Position numbers and translations under genes: made by a program
Assembly (NCBI RefSeq): GCF_028206795.1
Contig: NZ_JAQLFJ010000002.1
Span: 62,001 to 126,000 of the forward strand
From: Collinsella aerofaciens
GTDB taxonomy: Bacteria > Actinomycetota > Coriobacteriia > Coriobacteriales > Coriobacteriaceae
DNA: 64,000 bases
Direction of reading: 5' to 3'
In this document: piece after piece, positions 17,087 through 24,393 of the stretch
Layout: each line of letters starts with the position of its first letter
Position numbering within the stretch: position 1 is the stretch's first letter
Notes under the pieces: model-generated
Seen by the model: only the letters and a program-made list of their open reading frames with translations
Told to the model about the DNA's origin: nothing
The model's database searches: none

Positions 17087-17158
17087 GCACGGGGGCGCCG
17101 GTCGCGTCCCCGTGCAACGGGCATGCGCCTTCCCCGACTGACGGCGCATGCCCGTTGC
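17087..17158 (+). repeat. Two consecutive strong hairpins between cbiK and the next gene
   Basis: The first pairs GCACGGGG (17087-17094) with CCCCGTGC (17108-17115). The second is a perfect 16-bp inverted repeat, GCAACGGGCATGCGCC (17114-17129) and its complement (17143-17158), with a 13-nt loop. They overlap by two bases, and neither is followed by a T-run, so they do not look like an ordinary terminator. They may stabilise or process the mRNA between the chelatase and the transporter genes. Confidence 0.8.
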
Positions 17159-17222
17159 ATTCGCATCCCGCCCGCCCACCGCACGGCGCGGGCGGTCGAA
17201 GCGATTGAAAGGAACCACTCCA

Positions 17223-17755
17223 TGTTGAAGAAAACCCTCGCCTTCGCCTTGTCGGCGGCGCTTTTCGCGTTCTCGCTCGCCGGCTGCGGCGGAAATTCAA
17301 TCGACAGCGCAAAGGCAAGCGATGCCGATTCCCAGGAAAAGACCGAACAGGCGGCCGATGCGCCCGAGGGCGCAAGCGCTGCCCCCATCACCGCCGACAA
17401 GGTGGCCGACGGCACCTATCCGATCACCGTAGATTCCAGCTCGAACATGTTCAGGATTGTGGACGCCCAGCTCATCGTGGAAAACGGCTCCATGCACTGC
17501 GTGATGACACTTTCCGGCACGGGCTACGGCAAGCTCTTCATGGGCACGGGCGACGAGGCTGCCGCCGCGAGCGAGGCCGACTTCATCCCCTATGTGGAAA
17601 ACGCGGAAGGCAAGTACACCTACGACGTACCCGTTGAAGCGCTCGACGAGGACACCGCCTGCGCCGCGTGGAGCATTAGAAAAGGGCAGTGGTACGACCG
17701 CACGCTCGTGTTCGAATCCGCCGGCGTCGATCTGCGCGCCGACGCGCTGAAGTAA
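17223..17755 (+). CDS. Small lipoprotein, putative metal/tetrapyrrole uptake accessory
   Basis: A 177-residue protein with a Sec lipoprotein signal (SLAGC, C22), an acidic low-complexity linker to about residue 55 and one beta-rich domain (ADGTYPITVDSSSNMFRIVD, TLSGTGYGKLFMGTGDEA, YTYDVPVEALDEDT, then SIRKGQWYDRTLVF). I have seen this domain style beside FecB/BtuF-type ABC transporters in Gram-positive bacteria; it has a NEAT-like feel, but I cannot prove that fold from sequence. It lies between the exported chelatase and the binding protein. ATG 17223 follows GAAAGGAACC. A role in capturing corrinoid, cobalt or a tetrapyrrole at the cell surface is inferred. Confidence 0.75.
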
Positions 17756-17759
17756 CGCC

Positions 17760-19331
17760 ATGCGGTCGATTCTTACCAAGAAGGAAAGCAGGAAGCGCCG
17801 CAGCATCGCGGCGCGCGCGATCACCTGCGTTCTCGTCGCCCTGCTCGCGCTTCCCTTCGCGGGGTGCAGTGCGAGCCCGAACGCGACCGGTGGCACGGCG
17901 GGCTCTCAGGAACACACTGTGAGCGTCTCGCTTTCCGGCGGGTCAGGGCGCGCAAGCATCGCCTCACCCACCACAATTGTGAAGGATGGCGACACCTACA
18001 CCGCGACCATCACCTGGTCGAGTTCGAACTACGACAAAATGACCGTCGACGGCGTGGACTACGCGCCTGTAAACGACGGCGGCAACTCCACATTCGAGAT
18101 ACCCGTCACGCTCGACGAGGACATCGCCGTGTCGGCCGAGACCGTCGCCATGTCGACGCCGCACACCATCGACTACACGCTCTACTTCGACTCATCCACC
18201 ATGAAGGAGAAATCGGGCGACGATGCAAGCGGCGGTTCCCCTGCGGTAACGGCTTCAAGCGCCGCGGCCGACTTCCACAACGCCGATTTGGGCTGCGGCT
18301 GGGAGCCGACGGGGGCGCTTCAGCTTGAAAACGCCAAGCACTTCACTGTCGACGAGTACGAAGGCGGCCTGCGGCTTATCTGCGTTTCGAACGGGGAGCG
18401 CTTCCTCGTGGTGCCGCAAGATGCGAAGGTACCTGATGGGTTGAGCTCCGACATCGCGGTCATAAGGCGCCCCGCCGACAAGGTGTACCTCGTGTCGTCG
18501 GCAACGATGTGCCTGGTCGACGCGCTCGATGCGAACGACAATATCTTAATGTCGGGCACGAAGGCCGACGATTGCTCGGTCGCGCGCTTCAAAAGCGCGC
18601 TCGAAAGTGGGGCGATCGCCTACGGCGGCAAGTACAGCGCGCCCGACTACGAGCGAATATCGGCCTCGGGCTGCACGCTCGCCATCGAGAACACCATGAT
18701 CAACCACACGCCCGATGTGAAGGAAAAGCTGCAGAAGCTCGGGCTCGTCGTGCTCACCGAACAGTCGTCGAGCGAGCCCGAAGCACTCGGGCGCGTCGAG
18801 TGGATTAAGCTTTTCGGCGTCCTGTTCGACAAGGAAGACGAGGCCGCGCACCTGTTCAACGAGCAGAAGGCCCGCGTCGAGCAAACGTCGGGGCTCGCGT
18901 CGTCAGGTAAAACCGTGGCGTATTTCTACATTAACTCGAACGGGGCCGCCGTCACGAGGCGGGCGGGCGACTACGTGGCGCAGATGATCGAGCTTGCAGG
19001 CGGCAGCTACGCGCTCGATGACGCGCAGACGGCGTCGACGTCAGGTTCGTCAGTAACGCTCGAAATGGAGCGCTTCTACGCGACGGCGAAGGATGCCGAC
19101 ATCATCGTCTACAACGGCACCATCGACGAATCGGTTGCCACCTTGAACGACTTCGTAGGCAAAAACGCGCTATTGTCGCAGTTCAAAGCCGTGAAGAACG
19201 GCAACGTCTGGGTCACAAGCGCCGACATGTACCAGCAGATGACTTCTACCGCCGACATTATCGACGAGCTGCACGGGGCGTTCACCGGCGATGACGCGAG
19301 CGACTTCCATTATCTGAGGAAGCTCGGCTAG
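17760..19331 (+). CDS. ABC transporter substrate-binding lipoprotein, BtuF/FecB-like, with extra N-terminal domain
   Basis: A 523-residue lipoprotein (lipobox FAGC, C36). Residues ~48-150 form a beta-sandwich-like domain (HTVSVSLSGGSG, TYTATITWSSSNYDKMTVDG, TPHTIDYTLYFDSSTM) that parallels the domain in the preceding lipoprotein. Residues ~175-523 are a class III (TroA/BtuF-like) binding fold: EGGLRLICVSNGERFLVVP, PDYERISASGCTLAIENTM, VKEKLQKLGLVVLTEQS, ADIIVYNGTID, NVWVTSADMYQQM. Typical BtuF proteins are about 250-300 residues, so the extra domain is notable. The ATG comes 4 nt after the previous stop without a clear ribosome-binding site, suggesting translational coupling. Substrate is inferred from the B12 riboswitch. 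Confidence 0.82.
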   Translation: MRSILTKKESRKRRSIAARAITCVLVALLALPFAGCSASPNATGGTAGSQEHTVSVSLSGGSGRASIASPTTIVKDGDTYTATITWSSSNYDKMTVDGVDYAPVNDGGNSTFEIPVTLDEDIAVSAETVAMSTPHTIDYTLYFDSSTMKEKSGDDASGGSPAVTASSAAADFHNADLGCGWEPTGALQLENAKHFTVDEYEGGLRLICVSNGERFLVVPQDAKVPDGLSSDIAVIRRPADKVYLVSSATMCLVDALDANDNILMSGTKADDCSVARFKSALESGAIAYGGKYSAPDYERISASGCTLAIENTMINHTPDVKEKLQKLGLVVLTEQSSSEPEALGRVEWIKLFGVLFDKEDEAAHLFNEQKARVEQTSGLASSGKTVAYFYINSNGAAVTRRAGDYVAQMIELAGGSYALDDAQTASTSGSSVTLEMERFYATAKDADIIVYNGTIDESVATLNDFVGKNALLSQFKAVKNGNVWVTSADMYQQMTSTADIIDELHGAFTGDDASDFHYLRKLG

Positions 19332-19335
19332 CACC

Positions 19336-20376
19336 ATGAAAAGCCGACTTTCCATGACATACGACGAATCGGGGCGCGCCGCGCGGTGTCGCGTCGTGAC
19401 GGCGCTGCTCGCTGTTGCCCTCATCGTGCTCGTCGGGGCCAACCTGTGCATCGGGAGCGTGCTCGTGCCAGCAGACCACATCCCCGGCATCCTTTCGGGC
19501 GGCGCGGCCAATTCCATGGAAAGCCAGGTCATCTGGGAGATTCGCCTGCCGCGCGTGCTTTCAGCCGTGCTTCTCGGCGGGGCACTTTCGCTTTCCGGGT
19601 TCCTACTGCAGACGTTTTTCAACAACCCCATCGCCGACCCGTTCATCTTGGGCGTCTCCTCGGGCGCAAAGTTCGTCGTCGCGCTTACGATGATCGCACT
19701 TCTGGACGCGAACCAGGCCATGTCCTCGCCGGCCATGGTGGCCGCAGCGTTTCTGGGCTCGCTTATCACCATCGGCTTCGTGCTCCTCATCGCACGGCGC
19801 ATAAGTTCCATGGCCATGCTCATCGTGGCGGGCGTCATGGTGGGATACATCTGCTCGGCGGCGACGAACTTCCTCATCGCCTTCGCCGACGACCAGTCCA
19901 TCGTGAACCTGCACAACTGGTCTTTGGGTAGCTTCTCGGGTTCGAGCTGGAACGACATCGCGGTCATCGCGGTCGTGGTGATCACCGTGAGCGCATGCGT
20001 ATTCGCGATATCGAAGCCCCTTTCCGCCTTCCAGCTGGGAGAAGCCTACGCGAAAAGCGTCGGCGTGAACGTCGCACGCTTCCGCGTGGTGCTCGTCCTT
20101 CTAGCGAGCATGCTCTCTGCCTGCGTGACCGCGTTCGCTGGTCCGGTGTCGTTCGTAGGCATCGCGGTTCCGCATCTCGTGAAGTCGGCGTTGAAGTCGT
20201 CGAAGCCCATCCGCGTGATTCCTGCGTGCTTCTTGGGAGGCGCCATCTTCTGCGCGGGCTGCGATTTGATCGCGCGCACGCTGTTCTCCCCCGTCGAGCT
20301 TTCCATCAGCGCCGTCACCGCCATCTTCGGCGCGCCGGTGGTTATTGCACTCATGTTGAAGAAGCGGGTGAGGTAG
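19336..20376 (+). CDS. ABC transporter permease, BtuC/FecCD family
   Basis: A 346-residue polytopic membrane protein. Family signatures are WEIRLPRVLSAVLLGGALSLSG, LQTFFNNPIADPFILGVSSGA, LVAGVMVGYICSA-like helices, HNWSLGSFSGSSWNDI and GPVSFVGIAVPHLVK. Length and the number of hydrophobic segments fit the ten-helix BtuC/FhuB/FecD type that moves cobalamin, siderophores or heme. ATG 19336 lies 4 nt after the binding-protein stop. B12-riboswitch control favours a corrinoid or cobalt-related substrate, but the fold alone does not decide this. Confidence 0.9.
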   Translation: MKSRLSMTYDESGRAARCRVVTALLAVALIVLVGANLCIGSVLVPADHIPGILSGGAANSMESQVIWEIRLPRVLSAVLLGGALSLSGFLLQTFFNNPIADPFILGVSSGAKFVVALTMIALLDANQAMSSPAMVAAAFLGSLITIGFVLLIARRISSMAMLIVAGVMVGYICSAATNFLIAFADDQSIVNLHNWSLGSFSGSSWNDIAVIAVVVITVSACVFAISKPLSAFQLGEAYAKSVGVNVARFRVVLVLLASMLSACVTAFAGPVSFVGIAVPHLVKSALKSSKPIRVIPACFLGGAIFCAGCDLIARTLFSPVELSISAVTAIFGAPVVIALMLKKRVR

Positions 20377-21693
20377 ATGGGGGAATTCGTGCCGCGGACC
20401 AAAACGCTCGGAGGGAACATTCCATGCCTGGCCAGTCCTGAGCTCGCACGAAAGCGTCAGAAGGCACTTTCGGCTCGTGCGGAACTGCGCGCGGAACGCC
20501 TCCTCCGAGCGCAGTCGAACCTCGAAACCCCGGTCGAAACGCAGGCTGACGGAGCGCCGCTTTTCCGCATAAGCGACCTGTCGGCGGGCTACGACAAGAA
20601 GGTCGTAGTCGAAGGTGTCGATCTGGAGGTTCGCGCGGGCGACGTCGTGGCGCTCATCGGGCCGAACGGCTCGGGCAAGTCGACCATCTTGAAAACCATC
20701 ACACGCCATCTTGCACCGCTTGCCGGCGCGGTCGAGCTCGACGGACGGGAGATTTCCCGATGGAAGACGGCGGAGTTCGCAAGGAACCTTGCCGTTATGC
20801 TGACAGATCGCCCCCGGACCGAGCTCCTCACCTGCCGCGATATCGTAGAGGCGGGAAGACATCCCTACACCGGGCGAATGGGCACACTCTCGCCCGACGA
20901 CCATAGTCGGGTCGACGAGGCAATGAAAACCGCACATGTGGAAGAGCTCGCCGAGCGCGACTTCATGCAGATAAGCGATGGGCAACGCCAGCGCGTCATG
21001 CTCGCACGCGCCATCGCGCAGGATCCGCGTGTGCTCGTGCTCGACGAGCCCACGTCGTATCTCGATATCCGCTACCAGATCGACCTGCTGCGAATACTTC
21101 GCCACCTTGCGAAATCGCGGAATGTGGCTGTCATCATGTCCATCCACGAACTCGAGCTCGCGCAGAAAAGCGCCGACAAGGTGATTTGCGTGAAGGACGG
21201 CCGGGTCTTCCGCGCCGGCGCACCCGAGAACATATTCACGCGCGAGACAATTGGCGAGCTCTACGGCCTTCAGCATGGCACCTTCAACGAGCGCTTCGGC
21301 AGCGTGGAAATTGGGCGCCCACACGGTGATGCGCACACGTTCGTCATCGCCGGCGCAGGTACGGGGTCGGCTGTGTTTCGCCAGCTCATCCGGCAGGGCA
21401 AGGCGTTCTACGCGGGCGTTCTGCACGAAGGGGACATCGACTGCGAGCTCGCGCGCGACCTGGCGACGGAATGCGTGGCCGAGCGCGCCTTCGAGCCGAT
21501 CGGGGATAAAACCATAGCCCGCGCCAAAGAGCTCCTCGTCCACTGTGCGCGCCTTATTGTGTGCCCCGCCGCCTTCGGCACCATAAACGCCCGCAACGCA
21601 GAGCTCGTCGCCTTCGCACGCTCGCATGGTATCGAGGTCATGCAAGCGTGCGAAGGCGCATCGGAGGATTCCCATTTGGAGCGGGAAGGATAA
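20377..21693 (+). CDS. ABC transporter ATPase (BtuD/FecE-like) with C-terminal Rossmann-like extension
   Basis: A 438-residue protein. After a ~60-residue charged N-terminal region come GPNGSGKST (95-103), ISDGQRQRVMLARA (signature with D for the usual G), VLVLDEPTSYLDI (Walker B) and MSIHELELA (H-loop). At the usual Q-loop position it has MLTDRPRTELLTC; the glutamine is replaced. Residues ~310-430 add a second domain (HTFVIAGAGTGSAVFRQL, GVLHEGDIDCELARDL, ERAFEPIG, LIVCPAAFGTINARNAEL) resembling a small Rossmann-type nucleotide-binding fold. The start ATG abuts the permease stop. Last gene of the riboswitch operon. Confidence 0.88.
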   Translation: MGEFVPRTKTLGGNIPCLASPELARKRQKALSARAELRAERLLRAQSNLETPVETQADGAPLFRISDLSAGYDKKVVVEGVDLEVRAGDVVALIGPNGSGKSTILKTITRHLAPLAGAVELDGREISRWKTAEFARNLAVMLTDRPRTELLTCRDIVEAGRHPYTGRMGTLSPDDHSRVDEAMKTAHVEELAERDFMQISDGQRQRVMLARAIAQDPRVLVLDEPTSYLDIRYQIDLLRILRHLAKSRNVAVIMSIHELELAQKSADKVICVKDGRVFRAGAPENIFTRETIGELYGLQHGTFNERFGSVEIGRPHGDAHTFVIAGAGTGSAVFRQLIRQGKAFYAGVLHEGDIDCELARDLATECVAERAFEPIGDKTIARAKELLVHCARLIVCPAAFGTINARNAELVAFARSHGIEVMQACEGASEDSHLEREG

Positions 21694-21710
21694 ACTGAAC
21701 TTTCTTTTAA

Positions 21711-21803
21711 GGATCCTCAGGCTACAGCTCCTGCGCCGGCGAGGTCTACAAGGCGCCGGAGAACCTCGTGAACAGGAATTTCCACGCCGACGAGCCCAAC
21801 TAG
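21711..21803 (+). pseudogene. IS3-family transposase fragment (OrfB, IS150-like)
   Basis: A 30-codon open stretch bounded by TAA (21708-21710) and TAG (21801-21803) translates to GSSGYSSCAGEV followed by APENLVNRNFHADEPN. This matches the part of IS3-family OrfB just before the first catalytic Asp (normally ...RNFxAxxPNxxWxTDxTEF). Nothing of the DDE domain, OrfA or terminal repeats is left. It has no start codon. It lies directly after the high-GC cobalamin island and before the first gene of lower GC, so it may be a scar of an IS at the island boundary. Confidence 0.72.
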
Positions 21804-21805
21804 GC

Positions 21806-22417
21806 CTAATCCAAGCGAGATTCCAGACTCGACAGACCATTGAGAGTCAGATCGTTGGCGACCTCAGAGACACGCTCAATAGGAACCGAGCCGTCAGACA
21901 GTGCCCACGTGCGATAGATACCGATAATGCCCGACAGCAAAAACGCCAGATAGTAATCGAACATCTCGTCCTTGAGACCGTGGGGCAGCAAGTCGCGCTC
22001 GGCAATCTCGTCTTCGAGCGGCGCACGAAGACGAGCCATAAAATCATCGAGCGGAATGTTCTCGATCAGCTGACGATTGAGTACCAGGTTGTTGCACAGT
22101 GCCTCGTTAACGGTTTTAAAGAAGGTCGCCGCCGCGCCCAGGGCGCGCTCGTTGGTGTCGCCATCCATGGAGGCAAGCGTTTTCTCGACCGAGTCGACAA
22201 TCATCTCCACCACATCGACGGCAATGGCATCGAGCAAGCCATCAACCGTACCAAAGTGCACGTAGAAGGTTTTACGGTCGACATTGGCCTCGCGCGCGAT
22301 GGCACTCACCGTAATGTCTGCCAGCGGCTTTTCCATAAGCAGGCGCTCGAAAGCGGAAAGGATGGCATTGCGGCTGCGAACGATGCGGCGATCAATACGC
22401 GGTTTGCTGGTGGCCAT
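21806..22417 (-). CDS. TetR/AcrR family transcriptional regulator
   Basis: A 203-residue protein with an N-terminal TetR helix-turn-helix: RSRNAILSAFERLLMEKPLADITVSAIAREANVDRKTFYVHF within residues ~12-55, then VDGLLDAIAVDVVEMIVD. The C-terminal ligand domain shows no similarity I can name (FLLSGIIGIYRTWALSDGSVPIE is typical of the TetR_C group in Gram-positive regulators). ATG 22417 is chosen over a frame start at 22444 because of a GAAGGG site 8 nt upstream. No obvious operator was seen. Its only close neighbour is the flippase-like gene on the same strand. Confidence 0.88.
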   Translation of the reverse strand: MATSKPRIDRRIVRSRNAILSAFERLLMEKPLADITVSAIAREANVDRKTFYVHFGTVDGLLDAIAVDVVEMIVDSVEKTLASMDGDTNERALGAAATFFKTVNEALCNNLVLNRQLIENIPLDDFMARLRAPLEDEIAERDLLPHGLKDEMFDYYLAFLLSGIIGIYRTWALSDGSVPIERVSEVANDLTLNGLSSLESRLD

Positions 22418-22533
22418 GGGCGTGTCCCTTCGATATGCGGGCATTCATCAACAGATGAGAGATAATCTACGTAAGAGGATTATCCACCATACAGCTCAAA
22501 TATGCCCCGCATCATGAAGAACGCACGACTGCC

Positions 22534-23841
22534 CTACAGCGACTTAGGGTGCTTCTTCTTATTGAGTGCCGACGGAGATACACGGATACCGTCGCCTGTC
22601 TGTCGCACATAGGCTTTATGAGCCGGCTTAGCGGCCCCAGAAGCCTTCTGAGCGTGCTTCCTAGGATCAACGGTAACAGCATTCGTGGGATGCGGCTTAG
22701 CGGGCGCAGAGAGCGTCTGAGGCGTGCGGCCGAGCTTGCGCATCACGCGATCCCAGCGCGCATGGATACTCTCGTTGTGGGCGCTCTTAAGGCCAAGCAG
22801 GGGCGCAGCCAAAATGGTCGGCGCGATAAACGTAATGAGGCGCCACAGCAGATAGCCGGCGGTCGAAGCCGACCCAAAGAAATGACCCAAGAACAATGCA
22901 AAGCCGCCCTCAGCGCCACCAGTTCCTCCAGGCAAGGGGACCGCGGAGCTCAACAGCTGAACAAAGGCGCTCGCGGCCATGACCGAGAAAAAGTCGACTT
23001 CGTGGTGGCCAAAGGCAAGCATCAGGAAATACGGCACCAGATAGAAAAACGCGAGCTGCAGCATGGTGATAAACACGGTGAGCAGCATGGACGAAAAATG
23101 GCCGGCAGAGAGTTTGAATTTCTCGGAAAACGAGTAGATCTCACCATCAACAAACGTGCGCCATCCCTCGATCTTAGTGGCCGAGACACCAATGCGCTCG
23201 AGCCAATTGATGATGCAATGGGCAACGCGCGTGACGGTCTTAGGCATGAGCGCGACGGCAAAAATACCCAGCAAGATGCAGCAGTGCCCGCCAAAGCTAA
23301 AGACGCACAGCAGCGTCATGTCGCCATAGCGCTCGGCGAAAAACGGCATGCGAGCAAGCAGGAGGATAGCGCCCCAGGCAACAAGGCCAAACTGATACAC
23401 GATAAAACGCGTGAACTGCGTGGCGCCGGCCTCGCCGACATTTTGGCCCGCTTTGGTCAGGCGGTAGATCTGGGCAGGCGTAGAGCCCATCATCATGGGT
23501 GTCAGATTACCGAAGAAGATGCCACTCGCCTCGACCGAAATGAGGTCGCGGATACCGACGGGCGAATTGGGGTCGAGCCAAACGGCAATCGCATACGCCA
23601 CGATACCAAAAAAGAGGTATAGAAACATGCAGAAGCATGCAGCGAGGAGCCAGGGCGCCTGGACGCTCGACATAGCAGCCCAGAACTGCCCCATCTGCCC
23701 GGTTACCACCAGATAGACGATATAACCCACCAGCACAACGCCGATAAAGATTGCGCCGCGGCGTGCGCTCTTATTGTCATCGCCGCCCGAGGCCTCAACC
23801 TCGACCTGGGGCTTAGACGTATGCTGAGAGGACTCCGTCAT
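22534..23841 (-). CDS. Flippase-like membrane protein (LPG synthase transmembrane / YbhN family)
   Basis: A 435-residue integral membrane protein of the UPF0104/lysylphosphatidylglycerol-synthase TM family. It has about eight hydrophobic segments, an N-terminal acidic tail, GIFFGNLTPMMMGSTPAQIYRL (the family's NLTP...G..PxQ motif) and LLSSAVPLPGGTGGAEGGFALFL (the PxPGGxGxxE motif). No soluble aminoacyl-transferase domain follows; instead a ~75-residue basic, lysine-rich cytoplasmic tail closes the protein. ATG 23841 has an AGAAGGAG site 6 nt upstream. The family is linked to lipid or polyisoprenoid-glycan handling, but the substrate here is unknown. Confidence 0.83.
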   Translation of the reverse strand: MTESSQHTSKPQVEVEASGGDDNKSARRGAIFIGVVLVGYIVYLVVTGQMGQFWAAMSSVQAPWLLAACFCMFLYLFFGIVAYAIAVWLDPNSPVGIRDLISVEASGIFFGNLTPMMMGSTPAQIYRLTKAGQNVGEAGATQFTRFIVYQFGLVAWGAILLLARMPFFAERYGDMTLLCVFSFGGHCCILLGIFAVALMPKTVTRVAHCIINWLERIGVSATKIEGWRTFVDGEIYSFSEKFKLSAGHFSSMLLTVFITMLQLAFFYLVPYFLMLAFGHHEVDFFSVMAASAFVQLLSSAVPLPGGTGGAEGGFALFLGHFFGSASTAGYLLWRLITFIAPTILAAPLLGLKSAHNESIHARWDRVMRKLGRTPQTLSAPAKPHPTNAVTVDPRKHAQKASGAAKPAHKAYVRQTGDGIRVSPSALNKKKHPKSL

Positions 23842-23944
23842 GAGACTCCTTCTAACAGTCAAAATATCTTAGATATTGTACCCGTAAGGGCCATAGGCAG
23901 AACGCAAAGCTCTGGTTCAAACGGGAATTGCAGACGGTTGTTTG

Positions 23945-23980
23945 AAAATAAAAACCCGGGCTTCCATAGGAAGTCCGGGT
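23945..23980 (-). terminator. Intrinsic terminator of the tRNA-Glu array
   Basis: A 12-bp stem (23954-23965 with 23969-23980, one A-C mismatch, ATA loop) is followed on the minus strand by TTTTTATTTTC. It comes 10 nt after the third tRNA gene in transcription order. Confidence 0.85.
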
Positions 23981-23990
23981 ATCAGATGCG

Positions 23991-24067
23991 TGGTAGCCCG
24001 TACCAGATTCGAACTGGTGATCTCCGCCTTGAGAGGGCGGCGTCCTAAACCGCTAGACGAACGGGCC
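23991..24067 (-). tRNA. tRNA-Glu (CTC), third copy in transcription order
   Basis: A 77-nt gene including an encoded CCA. The acceptor stem GGCCCGT pairs with ACGGGCT (G1-U72 wobble), the T-arm has GTTCGAATC, and the anticodon stem CCGCC/GGCGG holds loop CTCTCAA with anticodon CTC. Identical to the two upstream copies. Confidence 0.96.
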
Positions 24068-24089
24068 ATATGCCTCAGCAGAAAAGAAA

Positions 24090-24166
24090 TGGTAGCCCGT
24101 ACCAGATTCGAACTGGTGATCTCCGCCTTGAGAGGGCGGCGTCCTAAACCGCTAGACGAACGGGCC
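24090..24166 (-). tRNA. tRNA-Glu (CTC), second copy
   Basis: Identical over all 77 nt to its neighbours, with encoded CCA and anticodon CTC. It is separated from each neighbour by the same 22-nt spacer, giving an exact 99-bp period. Confidence 0.96.
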
Positions 24167-24188
24167 ATATGCCTCAGCAGAAAAGAAA

Positions 24189-24265
24189 TGGTAGCCCGTA
24201 CCAGATTCGAACTGGTGATCTCCGCCTTGAGAGGGCGGCGTCCTAAACCGCTAGACGAACGGGCC
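24189..24265 (-). tRNA. tRNA-Glu (CTC), first copy
   Basis: First of three identical tRNA-Glu(CTC) genes in transcription order; 77 nt with encoded CCA. A sigma-70 promoter lies about 30 nt upstream. Confidence 0.96.
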
Positions 24266-24299
24266 ACATGACATCTGCACTGCCGTGCTGCGAGGAAAT

Positions 24300-24328
24300 A
24301 TATTACGGGACAAAAAACATCAGCGCAA
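24300..24328 (-). promoter_or_regulatory. Promoter of the tRNA-Glu array
   Basis: On the minus strand TTGCGC (24328-24323) is followed after 17 bp by TAATAT (24305-24300). The predicted start near 24293 is about 28 nt before the first tRNA. The gap 24266-24393 holds no gene; a small TGCCGA/TCGGCA hairpin nearby may end cca transcription. Confidence 0.6.
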
Positions 24329-24393
24329 GAAGAAATTCCAAATTGCCGAAAAAATTGTCGGCAGGTTATGGAACGCGCAGGTCAACTGGTTAG

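Noticed and set aside
20101..21840. 579-codon minus-strand open frame
   Set aside because: Antisense to the permease and ATPase genes, whose motifs are intact; also it spans the IS remnant.
23942..24271. Plus-strand open frame with a repeated VARTRFELVISALRGRR segment
   Set aside because: It is the reverse strand of the three identical tRNA-Glu genes; the repeat is the tRNA, not a protein or CRISPR array.
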